Assembly (NCBI GenBank): GCA_030447725.1
Contig: JAUJOQ010000005.1
Span: 150,269 to 214,268, forward strand
Direction of reading: 5' to 3'
Source of the DNA: Thermoleophilaceae bacterium
GTDB taxonomy: Bacteria; Actinomycetota; Thermoleophilia; Solirubrobacterales; Thermoleophilaceae
Length of the DNA: 64,000 nt
Both the position numbers and the translations under genes were made by a program. Below the pieces are notes generated by a model, which did not search any database, was not told the DNA's origin, and saw only the letters and a program-made list of their open reading frames with translations. Positions 36,857-46,621 of this stretch are shown here, one piece after another; positions within the stretch are counted from its first letter, which is position 1, and each line of letters begins with the position of its first letter.

Positions 36857-37386
36857 GCCCGCTTGCCGACCTTGCGCACGACCTGCTCGTCGCGGTAGCG
36901 AATGCCCTTGCCCTTGTAGGGCTCGGGCGGGCGCTTGTCGCGGATCTGAGCGGCCACCTCGCCGACGGCCTGCTTGGATATGCCCCGCACGACCACCTCG
37001 GTGGGAACCGGAACCTCGAACTCGATGCCGTCGGGCGGCTCGACTCCCACCGGGTGCGAGTAGCCGAGGGCAAGCTCGAGGCTCTTGCCCTTGAGCTGCG
37101 CGCGGTAGCCGACGCCCTGAATCTGGAGGCGCTTCTCATAGCCGTGCGTGACGCCGTGGACCATGTTGAAGATGAGGCTGCGGGTGAGGCCATGCAGAGC
37201 GCGATGCTCGCCACGGTCCGACGGGCGTGAGACCACGACCTCACCATCGGCCTGCTCGACCGTCAGGTCACGGCTCACGCGCTCAGACAGCTCGCCCTTG
37301 GGGCCGGTCACGCGCACGAGCTGGGGCTCGACCACGACCGTCACGCCGGCCGGCACGGGGATGGGCTGCTTTCCGATCCGAGACAT
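36853..37386 (-). CDS. rplF: Ribosomal protein uL6
   Basis: 177 residues. [17 protein letters not shown] at the start, two homologous domains, and the signature [14 protein letters not shown] near the C-terminus. Located near the factor-binding site of the large subunit. 3 bp after rpsH. Confidence 0.97.
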   Translation of the reverse strand: MSRIGKQPIPVPAGVTVVVEPQLVRVTGPKGELSERVSRDLTVEQADGEVVVSRPSDRGEHRALHGLTRSLIFNMVHGVTHGYEKRLQIQGVGYRAQLKGKSLELALGYSHPVGVEPPDGIEFEVPVPTEVVVRGISKQAVGEVAAQIRDKRPPEPYKGKGIRYRDEQVVRKVGKRA

Positions 37387-37389
37387 CAG

Positions 37390-37788
37390 CTACCAGACCC
37401 TAGCCACCAGCTCGCCGCCGACACCGCTGCGACGGGCGTCGTGTCCGGTCATCACGCCATGCGACGTGGAGACGATCGAGGTGCCCATGCCGCCCTGCAC
37501 CTTGGGTACCTCACCGGCAGCCACGTAGCGGCGCCGGCCGGGCTTGGACACGCGCTGCAGGCCCATGATCACTGGCTTGCGGTCCTCGGTGTACTTGAGC
37601 GTCACGCGCAGGTTCTGCCCCACTCGGCCGGGCTCGACCGAGTAGCTCTCCACGTAGCCCTGCTCTGCGAGGAGCCGGGCCATCTCGATCTTGAGCTTGG
37701 AGGCGGGAATCACCGCGTCGTCGTGATCGGCCTGAAGACCGTTCCGGATACGCGTGAGGAAGTCGGAGATCGGATCGGTCTGGCTCAT
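37390..37788 (-). CDS. rpsH: Ribosomal protein uS8
   Basis: 132 residues. DPISDFLTRIRNGLQADHDD at the start and GTSIVSTSHGVMTGHDARRS at the end are diagnostic. S8 binds the central 16S domain and, in E. coli, represses the spc operon by binding the rplE leader. Confidence 0.97.
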   Translation of the reverse strand: MSQTDPISDFLTRIRNGLQADHDDAVIPASKLKIEMARLLAEQGYVESYSVEPGRVGQNLRVTLKYTEDRKPVIMGLQRVSKPGRRRYVAAGEVPKVQGGMGTSIVSTSHGVMTGHDARRSGVGGELVARVW

Positions 37789-37792
37789 GTGG

Positions 37793-37978
37793 TCACCAAC
37801 TGCTCTTCGTCAGCCCGGGGATGTGGCCCTCGTGGGCGTGCTCGCGCAGGCAGATCCGGCACAGGCCGAACTTGCGCAGGTAGGCCCGCGGGCGGCCGCA
37901 CTTGCGGCAACGGTTGTATGCACGGGTCTTGAACTTGGGGGTGCGCTGCTGGCGCACCCTCTGCGAGGTCTTGGCCAT
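37793..37978 (-). CDS. rpsZ: Ribosomal protein uS14, type Z
   Basis: 61 residues, the short zinc-binding form: CRKCGRP at about 24-27 and CRICLRE at about 40-43 hold zinc. The start [20 protein letters not shown] is common to Gram-positive bacteria. 4 bp before rpsH, directly after rplE. Confidence 0.97.
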   Translation of the reverse strand: MAKTSQRVRQQRTPKFKTRAYNRCRKCGRPRAYLRKFGLCRICLREHAHEGHIPGLTKSSW

Positions 37979-38743
37979 CTATCCGCTCTCCTCTGCATTC
38001 TGGGATGAGGAACCTCCGTCGGCCTCGTCGCCCTCTTCCGGGCGCTCGGGCTTCTCGTAGGCCTCCGGGTTCTCTTCCTTGAGCTGGTCGAGAGCCGCCT
38101 GCTCGGCCTCGGCGCGTGCGCGGGCCTCCTCGTGGCGGCGCTCCTCCTCCTCGGCCTCCGCAGCCTCGTCGACCTGCCCGGGACGGCCCTCCTCCTGGAA
38201 GGGCATGCCGAGGGCCAGCAGGAGGGCGAAGCCCTCCTCGTCGGTCTTGGCCGTGGTCGTGATCGTGATGTCGAGGCCGCGCACCTGATCGATCGCGTCG
38301 TAGTCGATCTCGGGGAAGATGATCTGCTCCCGCACACCCATCGTCCAGTTGCCGCGCCCGTCGAAGGACCGCGGATTGAGCCCGCGGAAGTCGCGGATAC
38401 GTGGGATGGCGATCGACAGGAGGCGGTCGAGGAACTCCCACATGCGCGCGTCGCGCAGAGTGACCGACAACCCAACCGGCATGTCCTCGCGCAGCTTGAA
38501 GGCGGCGATCGCCTTGCGCGCTCGCCGCACGTTTGGCTTCTGACCGGCGATCGTGGCCAGCTGCTCCTGCGCGGCCTCGAGCATCTTCGAGTCCTGTTTT
38601 GCCTCACCCACTCCCATGTTGAGCGTGACCTTCTCGACCCGCGGGACCTCCATCACGTTGGAGTAGCGGAAGCGCTTCTGCAGCTCGGGGACGATCTCCG
38701 TCCGGTAGCGGCTCCTGAGACGGGGCTGGACCGCGACGGCCAT
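37979..38743 (-). CDS. rplE: Ribosomal protein uL5 with a long acidic C-terminal tail
   Basis: 254 residues. The first 180 form normal L5 ([51 protein letters not shown]). They are followed by about 70 extra residues that are rich in E, A and R ([20 protein letters not shown]) and then E/P/S rich; the middle part would be a single alpha helix. The tail has no counterpart in most bacteria. Overlaps rplX by one base. Confidence 0.95.
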   Translation of the reverse strand: MAVAVQPRLRSRYRTEIVPELQKRFRYSNVMEVPRVEKVTLNMGVGEAKQDSKMLEAAQEQLATIAGQKPNVRRARKAIAAFKLREDMPVGLSVTLRDARMWEFLDRLLSIAIPRIRDFRGLNPRSFDGRGNWTMGVREQIIFPEIDYDAIDQVRGLDITITTTAKTDEEGFALLLALGMPFQEEGRPGQVDEAAEAEEEERRHEEARARAEAEQAALDQLKEENPEAYEKPERPEEGDEADGGSSSQNAEESG

Positions 38744-39081
38744 CAGTCGACCTCCGTTCCGGACTTCTTGGCGACGCGCACGCGCCGGCCGCCCTCGCGC
38801 TTGATGCCCACGCGGGTCGGGTCGCCGGACTTGGGGTCGAGCAGCATCACGTTCGACACGTGTATCGGTCCCTCGACCTCGATCACGCCGCCGATCTCCT
38901 GCGCGCGCTGGACGTCGCGCAGCGAGGTCGGGCGCTGATGGCGCTTCTGGATGGCGATGCCCTCCACGTACACGCGACCGCGGGCGGGCTCGGTGCGGAG
39001 CACTCGACCGGTCTTGCCGCGGTCCTTGCCGGAGATCACCTTGACCATGTCGTCCTTGCGGACCTTCATGCTCGCGGCCAT
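38743..39081 (-). CDS. rplX: Ribosomal protein uL24
   Basis: 112 residues. The KOW motif [19 protein letters not shown] is at residues 10-28, followed by [14 protein letters not shown] and [13 protein letters not shown]. An assembly initiator of the 50S subunit. Two bases separate it from rplN. Confidence 0.97.
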   Translation of the reverse strand: MAASMKVRKDDMVKVISGKDRGKTGRVLRTEPARGRVYVEGIAIQKRHQRPTSLRDVQRAQEIGGVIEVEGPIHVSNVMLLDPKSGDPTRVGIKREGGRRVRVAKKSGTEVD

Positions 39082-39083
39082 AG

Positions 39084-39452
39084 CTACAGCACCTCCGGCG
39101 CGAGGGAGACGATCTTCATGAAGTTGCGGTCGCGCAGCTCGCGCGCCACGGGCCCGAAGATGCGGGTGCCGCGCGGGTTGTTGGCGGCGTCGATCAGCAC
39201 GGCGGCGTTCTCGTCGAAAGCGATGTAGGTGCCGTCGTCGCGCCCGAACTCCTTGCGCGTGCGCACGATCACCGCCTTCACGACCTCGCCCTTCTTGACC
39301 GACCCATGCGGGATGGCCTGCTTGACCGTGGCCGTGATCACGTCACCCACGCCTCCGTAGCGGCGCTTGGACCCGCCGGAGACGCGGATGCAGAGGATCT
39401 CGCGAGCGCCGGTGTTGTCGGCCACCCTCAGTCGCGTCTCCTGCTGGATCAT
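39084..39452 (-). CDS. rplN: Ribosomal protein uL14
   Basis: 122 residues, exactly the common length. [20 protein letters not shown] and the signature [20 protein letters not shown] lead to [15 protein letters not shown]. Starts inside the end of rpsQ (4-nt overlap). Confidence 0.98.
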   Translation of the reverse strand: MIQQETRLRVADNTGAREILCIRVSGGSKRRYGGVGDVITATVKQAIPHGSVKKGEVVKAVIVRTRKEFGRDDGTYIAFDENAAVLIDAANNPRGTRIFGPVARELRDRNFMKIVSLAPEVL

Positions 39453-40009
39453 CGCGCTCTCTCGATCACTTCGACCAGACGCCAGCGCTTGGTGCGGGAG
39501 AGGGGCCGGCTTTCGACGACCTTGACCGTGTCGCCGGCGTTTGCCTCGTTTCGCTCGTCGTGCGCGTGAAGGGTCGAGGTCGTGCGCACGATCTTGCCGT
39601 AGGTGCGGTGCTGGCGCGCGATGTCGATGCGCACCGAGATCGTCTTCTCGCCCTTGTCGGAGATCACCACGCCCTGACGCTCACGGGGTCCGCCGGTGCC
39701 GGTGCGCTCGGCCGGCGGAGTCCCTTCGCGGGTACCGGCGGCGCGCTTCTTCTCGCGCTGGGAGGCCCGCCAGCGCCGCCGCGAGGCGGCGTTCTGGCGC
39801 CGGCGCTCCAGCCGCTCGGCGTCGCGCTCCTCGACCGTCCTCCGAGCCTGGGCCTCACCCGTGTGGGCCGAGCGCTTGCGACCGCGCCGCTCCGTGGGTG
39901 AGAGCTGCTCCTCGGGCGCTGCGGGGGTTGCGCTTGCCGCCGCAGGCTCCGCGTCGGTCGCATCCGGCCCGGGTGTCTCGGTGTCCACGTCTTGGTCTTT
40001 CTCGATCAT
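39449..40009 (-). CDS. rpsQ: Ribosomal protein uS17 with a long N-terminal extension
   Basis: 186 residues, twice the usual 80-90. The C-terminal 78 are canonical S17 ([50 protein letters not shown]). The first 105 residues are an extension: an acidic, alanine/proline-rich stretch and then a very basic one ([20 protein letters not shown]). It could bind rRNA or DNA on the ribosome surface. ATG 40009 overlaps rpmC by 4 nt, which supports this long start. Confidence 0.93.
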   Translation of the reverse strand: MIEKDQDVDTETPGPDATDAEPAAASATPAAPEEQLSPTERRGRKRSAHTGEAQARRTVEERDAERLERRRQNAASRRRWRASQREKKRAAGTREGTPPAERTGTGGPRERQGVVISDKGEKTISVRIDIARQHRTYGKIVRTTSTLHAHDERNEANAGDTVKVVESRPLSRTKRWRLVEVIERAR

Positions 40010-40233
40010 TGCGCTGCCTTCTGCTTCCTGAGCTCGGCTTCCACGTCCAGCCCGCGCTGACGAGCGATCGTCAGGCCGCGCGCCAGATCCTTCTTGGCGC
40101 CCTTCATCCCCGCGGTGTTCTCGAGCTGTCCGGTCGCATGCTGGAAGCGCAGGTTGAACAGCTCCTGGCGCGACCGGTCGACGAACTCGACGAGCTGCGG
40201 ATCATCGAGATTGTGCACATCCACGGCCTTCAC
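40006..40233 (-). CDS. rpmC: Ribosomal protein uL29
   Basis: 75 residues. [19 protein letters not shown] is the L29 signature. GTG 40233 overlaps the rplP TGA (GTGA), so it is coupled to L16. L29 sits at the polypeptide exit tunnel and contacts SRP and trigger factor. Confidence 0.95.
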   Translation of the reverse strand: MKAVDVHNLDDPQLVEFVDRSRQELFNLRFQHATGQLENTAGMKGAKKDLARGLTIARQRGLDVEAELRKQKAAQ

Positions 40234-40652
40234 TGCTGTCCGGCCCCCTCGCGCTGCACGAACCGGGTCTTGATCGGCAGCTTGTGCCCAGCCAGGCGCA
40301 TCGCCTCCCGGGCCAGGTCCTCCGGCACGCCGGAGAGCTCGAAGATCACCCGGCCGGGCTTGACCACGGCCACCCAACCCTCGGGTGAGCCCTTACCCGA
40401 GCCCATCCGGGTCTCCGCGGGCTTCTGGGTGACGGGCTTGTCGGGAAAGATGTTGATCCATACCTTGCCGCCGCGCTTGATCTTGCGCGTCATGGCGATT
40501 CGGGCGGCCTCGATCTGGCGGTTGGTGACCCAGCCGCGATCGAGCGCCTTCAGCCCGTACTCGCCGAACTCGACGGTGGTGCCGCCCTTGGCGAAGCCGG
40601 CCCTGCGGCCACGGTGTTGCTTGCGGTGCTTGACGCGCTTGGGTGACAGCAT
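40230..40652 (-). CDS. rplP: Ribosomal protein uL16
   Basis: 140 residues. [19 protein letters not shown] and the signature region [20 protein letters not shown] are intact. It contributes to the A-site of the peptidyl transferase region. ATG 40652 shares one base with the rpsC stop. Confidence 0.97.
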   Translation of the reverse strand: MLSPKRVKHRKQHRGRRAGFAKGGTTVEFGEYGLKALDRGWVTNRQIEAARIAMTRKIKRGGKVWINIFPDKPVTQKPAETRMGSGKGSPEGWVAVVKPGRVIFELSGVPEDLAREAMRLAGHKLPIKTRFVQREGAGQQ

Positions 40653-41542
40653 CAGCCTGTGCCGCCTTGCGGGGCGCGACCTCCGCCACGTGGACCGCCA
40701 CCGCGGCCGCCCTGTCCACCGCGGCCGCCCTGTCCACCGCGACCGCCACGACCACCTGGGCCGCCGCCCTGACCGCCGCGGCCACCTGGGCCGCCGCCCT
40801 GACCGCCGCGGCCACCGGGCCCGCCGCCCTGACCGCCGCGGCCACCGGGCCCGCCACCGCGGCCGGAGCTCGCCTGCTGAGGCGCCTCGAGTTCGGTGAG
40901 GTCCTGCGCGAAGCCCTTGGGCATGATCTCGCCCTTGTTGATCCACACCTTCACGCCGATGCGCCCGAAGGTGGTCTTGGCCTCGAAGAAGCCGTAGTCG
41001 ATGTCGGCGCGGATCGTGTGCAACGGCACGCGACCGTCCGAGTAGCCCTCGGTACGCGCCATCTCGGCCCCGCCGAGGCGCCCGGACACCTGCACCTTCA
41101 CGCCCTTGGCGCCGGAGCGCATGGCGGAGGTCAGCGAGCGCTTCATCGCGCGCCGGAAGGCCACCCGGTTGACCAGCTGCTCGGCGATCGACTGCGCCAC
41201 CAGCTTGGCATCGAGCTCGGGGCGCTTGATCTCGAGGATGTTCACCTTCACGGCCTTGTTGGTCATCCTGTGGAGCTCCTTGCGCAGAGCGTCCACCTCG
41301 CTGCCGGACTTGCCGATCACGATGCCGGGCCGGGCCGTGTGGATGTTGACCTCGACCTCGGCCTTGTTCTTCTTGATCGTGATGCTGGAGAGGCCGGCGT
41401 GCGAAAGCTTGTTGTCGATGTGGTCGCGGATGCGGATGTCCTCGAGCAGGTAGTCGGAGAACTCCTTCTCGGAGAACCACGTGGACTTCCAGTCGTGGAT
41501 GTAGCCGACCCGCATCGACTCGGGATGGACCTTCTGACCCAT
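40652..41542 (-). CDS. rpsC: Ribosomal protein uS3 with a Gly/Arg/Gln repeat tail
   Basis: 296 residues. The KH domain ([18 protein letters not shown], residues about 60-80) and C-terminal S3 domain ([20 protein letters not shown]) end near residue 225. The remaining 70 residues are a glycine-rich tail with [10 protein letters not shown] repeated and then shorter GGRGGQ units, an RGG-box-like RNA-binding composition. It is encoded by a 30-bp tandem repeat. S3 lines the mRNA entry channel. Confidence 0.95.
   Translation of the reverse strand: MGQKVHPESMRVGYIHDWKSTWFSEKEFSDYLLEDIRIRDHIDNKLSHAGLSSITIKKNKAEVEVNIHTARPGIVIGKSGSEVDALRKELHRMTNKAVKVNILEIKRPELDAKLVAQSIAEQLVNRVAFRRAMKRSLTSAMRSGAKGVKVQVSGRLGGAEMARTEGYSDGRVPLHTIRADIDYGFFEAKTTFGRIGVKVWINKGEIMPKGFAQDLTELEAPQQASSGRGGGPGGRGGQGGGPGGRGGQGGGPGGRGGQGGGPGGRGGRGGQGGRGGQGGRGGGPRGGGRAPQGGTG
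40741..40860. repeat. Four tandem 30-bp repeats inside rpsC
   Basis: Four copies of a 30-bp unit at 40741-40770, 40771-40800, 40801-40830 and 40831-40860, differing at only a few positions. Each codes for ten residues of the S3 tail. The frame is kept because the unit is a multiple of three, so copy number could vary between strains without harm. Confidence 0.9.
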
Positions 41543-41544
41543 GG

Positions 41545-42174
41545 CTACTCCCCGTCCTGTCTCGTGGTCGTGAGCGTGATCGTCATGTGACTCGTGCGCT
41601 TCTTGATCGGCGTGGCGCGGCCCAGGGCCCGCGGCCGGAACCGCTTGATCGTCGGGCCCTCGTCGACGAAGGCGCGCGCGATCCTGAGCTCCTCGGGATC
41701 GAGCTCGAAGTTGTTCTCCGCGTTGGCCACGGCGGACTCCAGCAGCTTGGAGATGTCGCCGGCCGCCGCGCGCGGGGTGTGCTTGAGCAGCGCGCGGGCG
41801 TCGCCGACGTTCTTGCCGCGCACGTGGTCCATCACCAGCCGCGCCTTGCGCGGGGCGATGCGCACGTACTTGGCCTTTGCGCGGACCTCGACGGTCCCGT
41901 CGGCGGCGCGGGGCGCGGGGCGCGCTTCGGAGTCGCGCCTCCTGGAGGTGGTGGTCTCGGCGGCACCGCGGCGACGTGCCGGCTTCTTCTCCGCCGTCGG
42001 GGCGGGTTCGTCCGGCGCCTCGTCCTCGGGCGCGGTGCCGCCCTGGGCGGTGTCGTCGTCCTCGAGGCGGGTGATCAGCTCGTCCTTGTTGCCGCTCTTG
42101 GGCAGATCGCGCTTCTCGAGCTCGCCCTTGAGCTCCTCGACCGTCATCTCCGCGTACTTGGTCTCCTCGGCCAT
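41545..42174 (-). CDS. rplV: Ribosomal protein uL22 fused to an N-terminal SAP domain
   Basis: 209 residues. The C-terminal 112 are standard L22 ([53 protein letters not shown]). The first 40 residues ([31 protein letters not shown]) match the SAP helix-extended loop-helix motif, a DNA/RNA-binding module. A 55-residue charged linker ([19 protein letters not shown] and arginine clusters) separates them. ATG 42174 overlaps the rpsS TGA by one base, so the fusion is part of the operon reading plan. Confidence 0.93.
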   Translation of the reverse strand: MAEETKYAEMTVEELKGELEKRDLPKSGNKDELITRLEDDDTAQGGTAPEDEAPDEPAPTAEKKPARRRGAAETTTSRRRDSEARPAPRAADGTVEVRAKAKYVRIAPRKARLVMDHVRGKNVGDARALLKHTPRAAAGDISKLLESAVANAENNFELDPEELRIARAFVDEGPTIKRFRPRALGRATPIKKRTSHMTITLTTTRQDGE

Positions 42175-42452
42175 CAGCGCATCCTCACCTTGTCGCCGCC
42201 GGCGTGTCCACGGAACATGCGGGTGGGCGCGAACTCGCCGAGCTTGTGCCCGACCATCGACTCCGAGACGAAGACCGGCACGTGCTTGCGACCGTCGTGG
42301 ACGGCGATCGTGTGACCCACCATCTCGGGGAAGATCGTGGAGGTCCGCGACCAGGTCTTGACCATCTGCTTGGTGCCCGACTCGTTCATCGCCTCGATGC
42401 GGCCCATCAGGCGATCCTCGACCCACGGGCCCTTCTTGGAGGAACGACTCAT
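42174..42452 (-). CDS. rpsS: Ribosomal protein uS19
   Basis: 92 residues. [20 protein letters not shown] and the signature [20 protein letters not shown], with [15 protein letters not shown], are as expected. Located in the head of the small subunit. Two bases after rplB. Confidence 0.98.
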   Translation of the reverse strand: MSRSSKKGPWVEDRLMGRIEAMNESGTKQMVKTWSRTSTIFPEMVGHTIAVHDGRKHVPVFVSESMVGHKLGEFAPTRMFRGHAGGDKVRMR

Positions 42453-42454
42453 GT

Positions 42455-43300
42455 CTAGCGGCCACCCTTCTTGCCGCGGCGACGGCCACGGACGATGTAT
42501 TGGTCGGACTTCTTGTTCTTCTTGCGGGTGCGATAGCCGAGAGTCGGCACGCCCCAGGGCGTGACCGGGTGGCGGCCGGGCGTGGTCGACCCCTCACCGC
42601 CGCCGTGCGGATGATCGACGGGATTCATCGCCGTGCCGCGGGTCTGGGGGCGACGGCCCTTGTGGCGCGAGCGGCCGGCCTTGCCCAGCACGACGTTCTG
42701 GTGCTCGGCGTTGCCGATGGCACCGATGGAGGCGCGGCATTCGGCCCGGACCATGCGCATCTCGCCCGAGGGCAGGCGCAGGGTGGCGTAGTCGCCCTCC
42801 TTGGCCACGACCTGGATCGAGGTACCGGCGGAGCGGCCCATCTGGCCGCCGCGGCCCGGGGCCAACTCGACGTTGTGCACGGTGGTGCCGGTCGGGATGG
42901 CCGACAGCGGCAAGCAGCTGCCCGCGCGGACCTCCGCACCCTCGCCGGACTGCACGACGTCGCCGACCTGCAGCCGCGCGGGAGCCAGGATGTAGGCCTT
43001 GGCGCCGTCGGCGTAGTGGATGAGCGCGATGTATGCGGTGCGGTTGGGGTCGTACTCGATCCCGGCCACGGTCGCCGGAATGCCATCCTTGCGCCGCTTG
43101 AAGTCGACCTTCCGGTACTGGCGCTTTGCGCCGCCGCCGCGATGGCGCGAGGTCACGCGGCCGTTGACGTTTCGCCCGCCGGACTTCTTCAGGCCCTCCA
43201 GCAGCGACTTCTCGGGCTCCTTCTTGGTGACCTCCGCGTGGTCGGAGTAGGTCGCGAAGCGGCGCCCCGGGCTGGTCGGCATGTGCTTGCGGATAGCCAT
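42455..43300 (-). CDS. rplB: Ribosomal protein uL2
   Basis: 281 residues. [20 protein letters not shown] at the start and the peptidyl-transferase-linked signature [17 protein letters not shown] with its histidine. The basic tail ([20 protein letters not shown]) is normal. 2 bp after rplW. Confidence 0.98.
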   Translation of the reverse strand: MAIRKHMPTSPGRRFATYSDHAEVTKKEPEKSLLEGLKKSGGRNVNGRVTSRHRGGGAKRQYRKVDFKRRKDGIPATVAGIEYDPNRTAYIALIHYADGAKAYILAPARLQVGDVVQSGEGAEVRAGSCLPLSAIPTGTTVHNVELAPGRGGQMGRSAGTSIQVVAKEGDYATLRLPSGEMRMVRAECRASIGAIGNAEHQNVVLGKAGRSRHKGRRPQTRGTAMNPVDHPHGGGEGSTTPGRHPVTPWGVPTLGYRTRKKNKKSDQYIVRGRRRGKKGGR

Positions 43301-43302
43301 GG

Positions 43303-43599
43303 CTAGATCTCCGTCCCCTGTCCTTCGAAGAGCTCAATCGAGTCGTCGGCGTGGAGCGTGACGACGGCCTTCTTCCACTGCCGCCGCTTGCCCACCGAGT
43401 ACCCACGCCGCTTGGGCTTGGGCTTCACGTTCTGGGTCCGCACGCCGAGCACCCGCACGCCAAAGATCTCTTCGATCGCCTGGCGGACCTGGGTCTTGCT
43501 GGCGCGGTCGTGAACGCGGAACGTGTACTTGTTGGCCGCGAGAAGCGCATAGCTCTTCTCGGATATGACAGGCCGGATGATCACGCTGCGGGCGTTCAC
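43303..43599 (-). CDS. rplW: Ribosomal protein uL23
   Basis: 98 residues from GTG 43599, which overlaps the rplD TGA by 4 nt. [20 protein letters not shown] and the signature [21 protein letters not shown]23 is at the exit tunnel and docks trigger factor and SRP. Confidence 0.96.
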   Translation of the reverse strand: MNARSVIIRPVISEKSYALLAANKYTFRVHDRASKTQVRQAIEEIFGVRVLGVRTQNVKPKPKRRGYSVGKRRQWKKAVVTLHADDSIELFEGQGTEI

Positions 43600-44255
43600 G
43601 AGCCCTCCTCGGCGGTGGCGCCCCGGCCGGCGGGCGCCACGGCAGCCTTGGTGAGCTGCTCGAGGGCGGCCGGTGAGGCCACCAGCCGCGCAGCTCCGAT
43701 CACGTCGGCTACGCCGACTTCGCGGGCGCGCAGGACGGTGACGCCCTCCAGGTTGCGAAAGGAAAGGGCGGCGTTCTCCTCGCCATCCACCAGCACCATG
43801 AGCGCGCGGCCGCCGTCGCCGAAGCCCGAAAGGATCTCGAAGGCCTGCTTGGTGGAGGGGCCGGTGAAGGCGTCGGTGTCGAGCACGCCAAGCGAGCCCC
43901 GGTCGACGTGCACCGACAGCGCGGCGCGCATGGCCCGCCGGCGCTCCTTGCGGTTGAGCTTGACCGTGTACCCGCGCGGCTTCGGCCCGAAGGCGATGCC
44001 GCCGCCGGTGCGCTGCGGGCTCGAAAGGGCGCCGGCCCGGGCTCGTCCGGTGCCCTTCTGGCGCCACGCCTTGGCGCCGGTCATCGCGACCTGCCCGCGG
44101 GTGAGCGTGGAGGCTGTGCCGCGACGGCGGGCGTTCAGCTCGGCCACCACCGCACGGTGCACGAGCGGCTCGTGGAAGGCCTCACCGAAGACGGCCTCGT
44201 CGAGGTCGACGTTGCCGGTCTTCGAGCCGATGTACGGAGCCTGCGGAGTGGCCAC
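43596..44255 (-). CDS. rplD: Ribosomal protein uL4
   Basis: 219 residues. The long basic loop ARRRGTASTLTRGQVAMTGA with QKGTGRARAGALSSPQRTGG reaches into the exit tunnel, where macrolide-resistance changes arise in other species. In E. coli L4 represses the S10 operon. 2 bp after rplC. Confidence 0.97.
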   Translation of the reverse strand: MATPQAPYIGSKTGNVDLDEAVFGEAFHEPLVHRAVVAELNARRRGTASTLTRGQVAMTGAKAWRQKGTGRARAGALSSPQRTGGGIAFGPKPRGYTVKLNRKERRRAMRAALSVHVDRGSLGVLDTDAFTGPSTKQAFEILSGFGDGGRALMVLVDGEENAALSFRNLEGVTVLRAREVGVADVIGAARLVASPAALEQLTKAAVAPAGRGATAEEGS

Positions 44256-44257
44256 GC

Positions 44258-44881
44258 CTAGCCCTCCGTCCTGATCTCGACGATGCCGCCGGTGGGTCCC
44301 GGCACCGAGCCGCGCACGAGCAGGAGGTTCTCCTCCGGCCGCACGTCGACGATCTCGAGCCCGCGCTGCGTGACGCGCTTGTTGCCCATCTGGCCCGGCC
44401 CACGGATGCCTTTCAGTACGCGCGAAGGCGTTGCCGAGGCGCCGATCGAGCCCGGAGCACGCTTGTTGTGCGAACCGTGGGACATCGGCCCGCGGCTGAA
44501 GTTGTGGCGCTTGACGGTGCCCTGGAAGCCCTTGCCCTTCGAGGTGCCGGCGATCTTCACCGTCTGGCCCTTCTGGAACACATCGCCCACCTTGAGCTGG
44601 TCGCCCACGAGGTGCTCGCCGGCCTCGTCGCGGAACTCCGCGAGGCGGCGCAGCGGCGGAGCATCGGCTACCGCCAGGTGGCCGAGCTGGCCCTTGGTCA
44701 GGCGCTTCTCGCGGATCTCCCCGAAGCCGAGCTGCAAGGAGTTGTAGCCGTCGCGCTCCTCGCTGCGGATGCCGGTGACCCAGCAGGGCCCGGCCTCGAG
44801 CACGGTCACGCGCTCCACGTGCCCGTCCTCTGAGTCGAAGATCTGCGTCATGCCCAGCTTGCGTCCCAGCAGTGCGGCCAT
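44258..44881 (-). CDS. rplC: Ribosomal protein uL3
   Basis: 207 residues. LGRKLGMTQIFDSEDG at the start and the signature FSRGPMSHGSHNKRAPGSIG near residue 130. It lies at the base of the peptidyl transferase centre. ATG 44881 shares a base with the rpsJ stop (TGATG). Confidence 0.97.
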   Translation of the reverse strand: MAALLGRKLGMTQIFDSEDGHVERVTVLEAGPCWVTGIRSEERDGYNSLQLGFGEIREKRLTKGQLGHLAVADAPPLRRLAEFRDEAGEHLVGDQLKVGDVFQKGQTVKIAGTSKGKGFQGTVKRHNFSRGPMSHGSHNKRAPGSIGASATPSRVLKGIRGPGQMGNKRVTQRGLEIVDVRPEENLLLVRGSVPGPTGGIVEIRTEG

Positions 44882-45204
44882 CAGATCAGCTGTATCTGAA
44901 TGTCAACTCCAGCCGGAAGATGGTCGAGCCGCTGAAGCGAGTCGACGGTCTTGGGGGTCGGCTGAAGGATGTCGATCAGGCGCTTGTGCGTCCGGATCTC
45001 GAAATGCTCCCGGGAGTCCTTGTCCTTGAACGGCCCGCGGATCACGCAGTACACGTTCTTCTCCGTGGGCAGGGGCACGGGACCGGCGACGCTCGCGCCG
45101 GTGCGCTGGGCCGTCTCCACGATCTCGCGGGCCGCCGTCTCGATCGCCGAGTGGTCGTAGGCCTTGAGCCGGATCCGGATCTTGTTCTGAGTAAGAGTTG
45201 CCAT
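44881..45204 (-). CDS. rpsJ: Ribosomal protein uS10
   Basis: 107 residues. [20 protein letters not shown], the GPVPLPTEK loop and the [17 protein letters not shown] motif are conserved. S10 also serves in NusG/NusB antitermination in bacteria. No strong ribosome site precedes ATG 45204; the 102-bp space to tuf holds two stem-loops. Confidence 0.97.
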   Translation of the reverse strand: MATLTQNKIRIRLKAYDHSAIETAAREIVETAQRTGASVAGPVPLPTEKNVYCVIRGPFKDKDSREHFEIRTHKRLIDILQPTPKTVDSLQRLDHLPAGVDIQIQLI

Positions 45205-45230
45205 TTGCTTTGGTGCTTAGAGACAGAGAC

Positions 45231-45300
45231 GGGGGCGGGCCCGTAAAGACCCGCCCCCAGGCGAGGAGCGCAGCCGGCTCGTCGATCCGGTGAGCACCGG
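45231..45300 (-). terminator. Stem-loops between tuf and rpsJ (partial terminator or attenuator)
   Basis: GGGGGCGGG (45231-45239) pairs perfectly with CCCGCCCCC (45250-45258) around a 10-nt loop, and CCGGTG-AG-CACCGG (45287-45300) forms a second short stem just after the tuf stop. No U-tract follows. Such stems could reduce transcription from tuf into the S10 genes or stabilise the tuf 3' end. Confidence 0.5.
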
Positions 45301-45306
45301 AGCTTT

Positions 45307-46494
<1,188 letters not shown>

Positions 46495-46563
46495 TGGGAC
46501 TGCTCCTTTCAGAAACTTCTTTGAGGCCGGGCCTGTCGCGCTGGGCGAAGGCGAACCTCCGAA

Positions 46564-46607
46564 ATATACTCGTTTCGGAAGATTTGGCAGGGAGGCCAAA
46601 CCTTCCG
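46564..46607 (-). promoter_or_regulatory. Stem-loop and TATATT box between fusA and tuf
   Basis: On the plus strand CGGAAGATTTGGC (46576-46588) pairs with GCCAAACCTTCCG (46595-46607), 12 of 13 pairs plus one G-U, around a 6-nt loop. On the minus strand this is followed by TATATT (46564-46569), which could be the -10 of a private tuf promoter. The 127-bp space holds no gene. Confidence 0.45.
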
Positions 46608-46621
46608 CATTTCCTTGCCGG

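Noticed and set aside
40741..40860. Possible CRISPR-like array
   Set aside because: Direct 30-bp repeats have no spacers and are in frame within rpsC.
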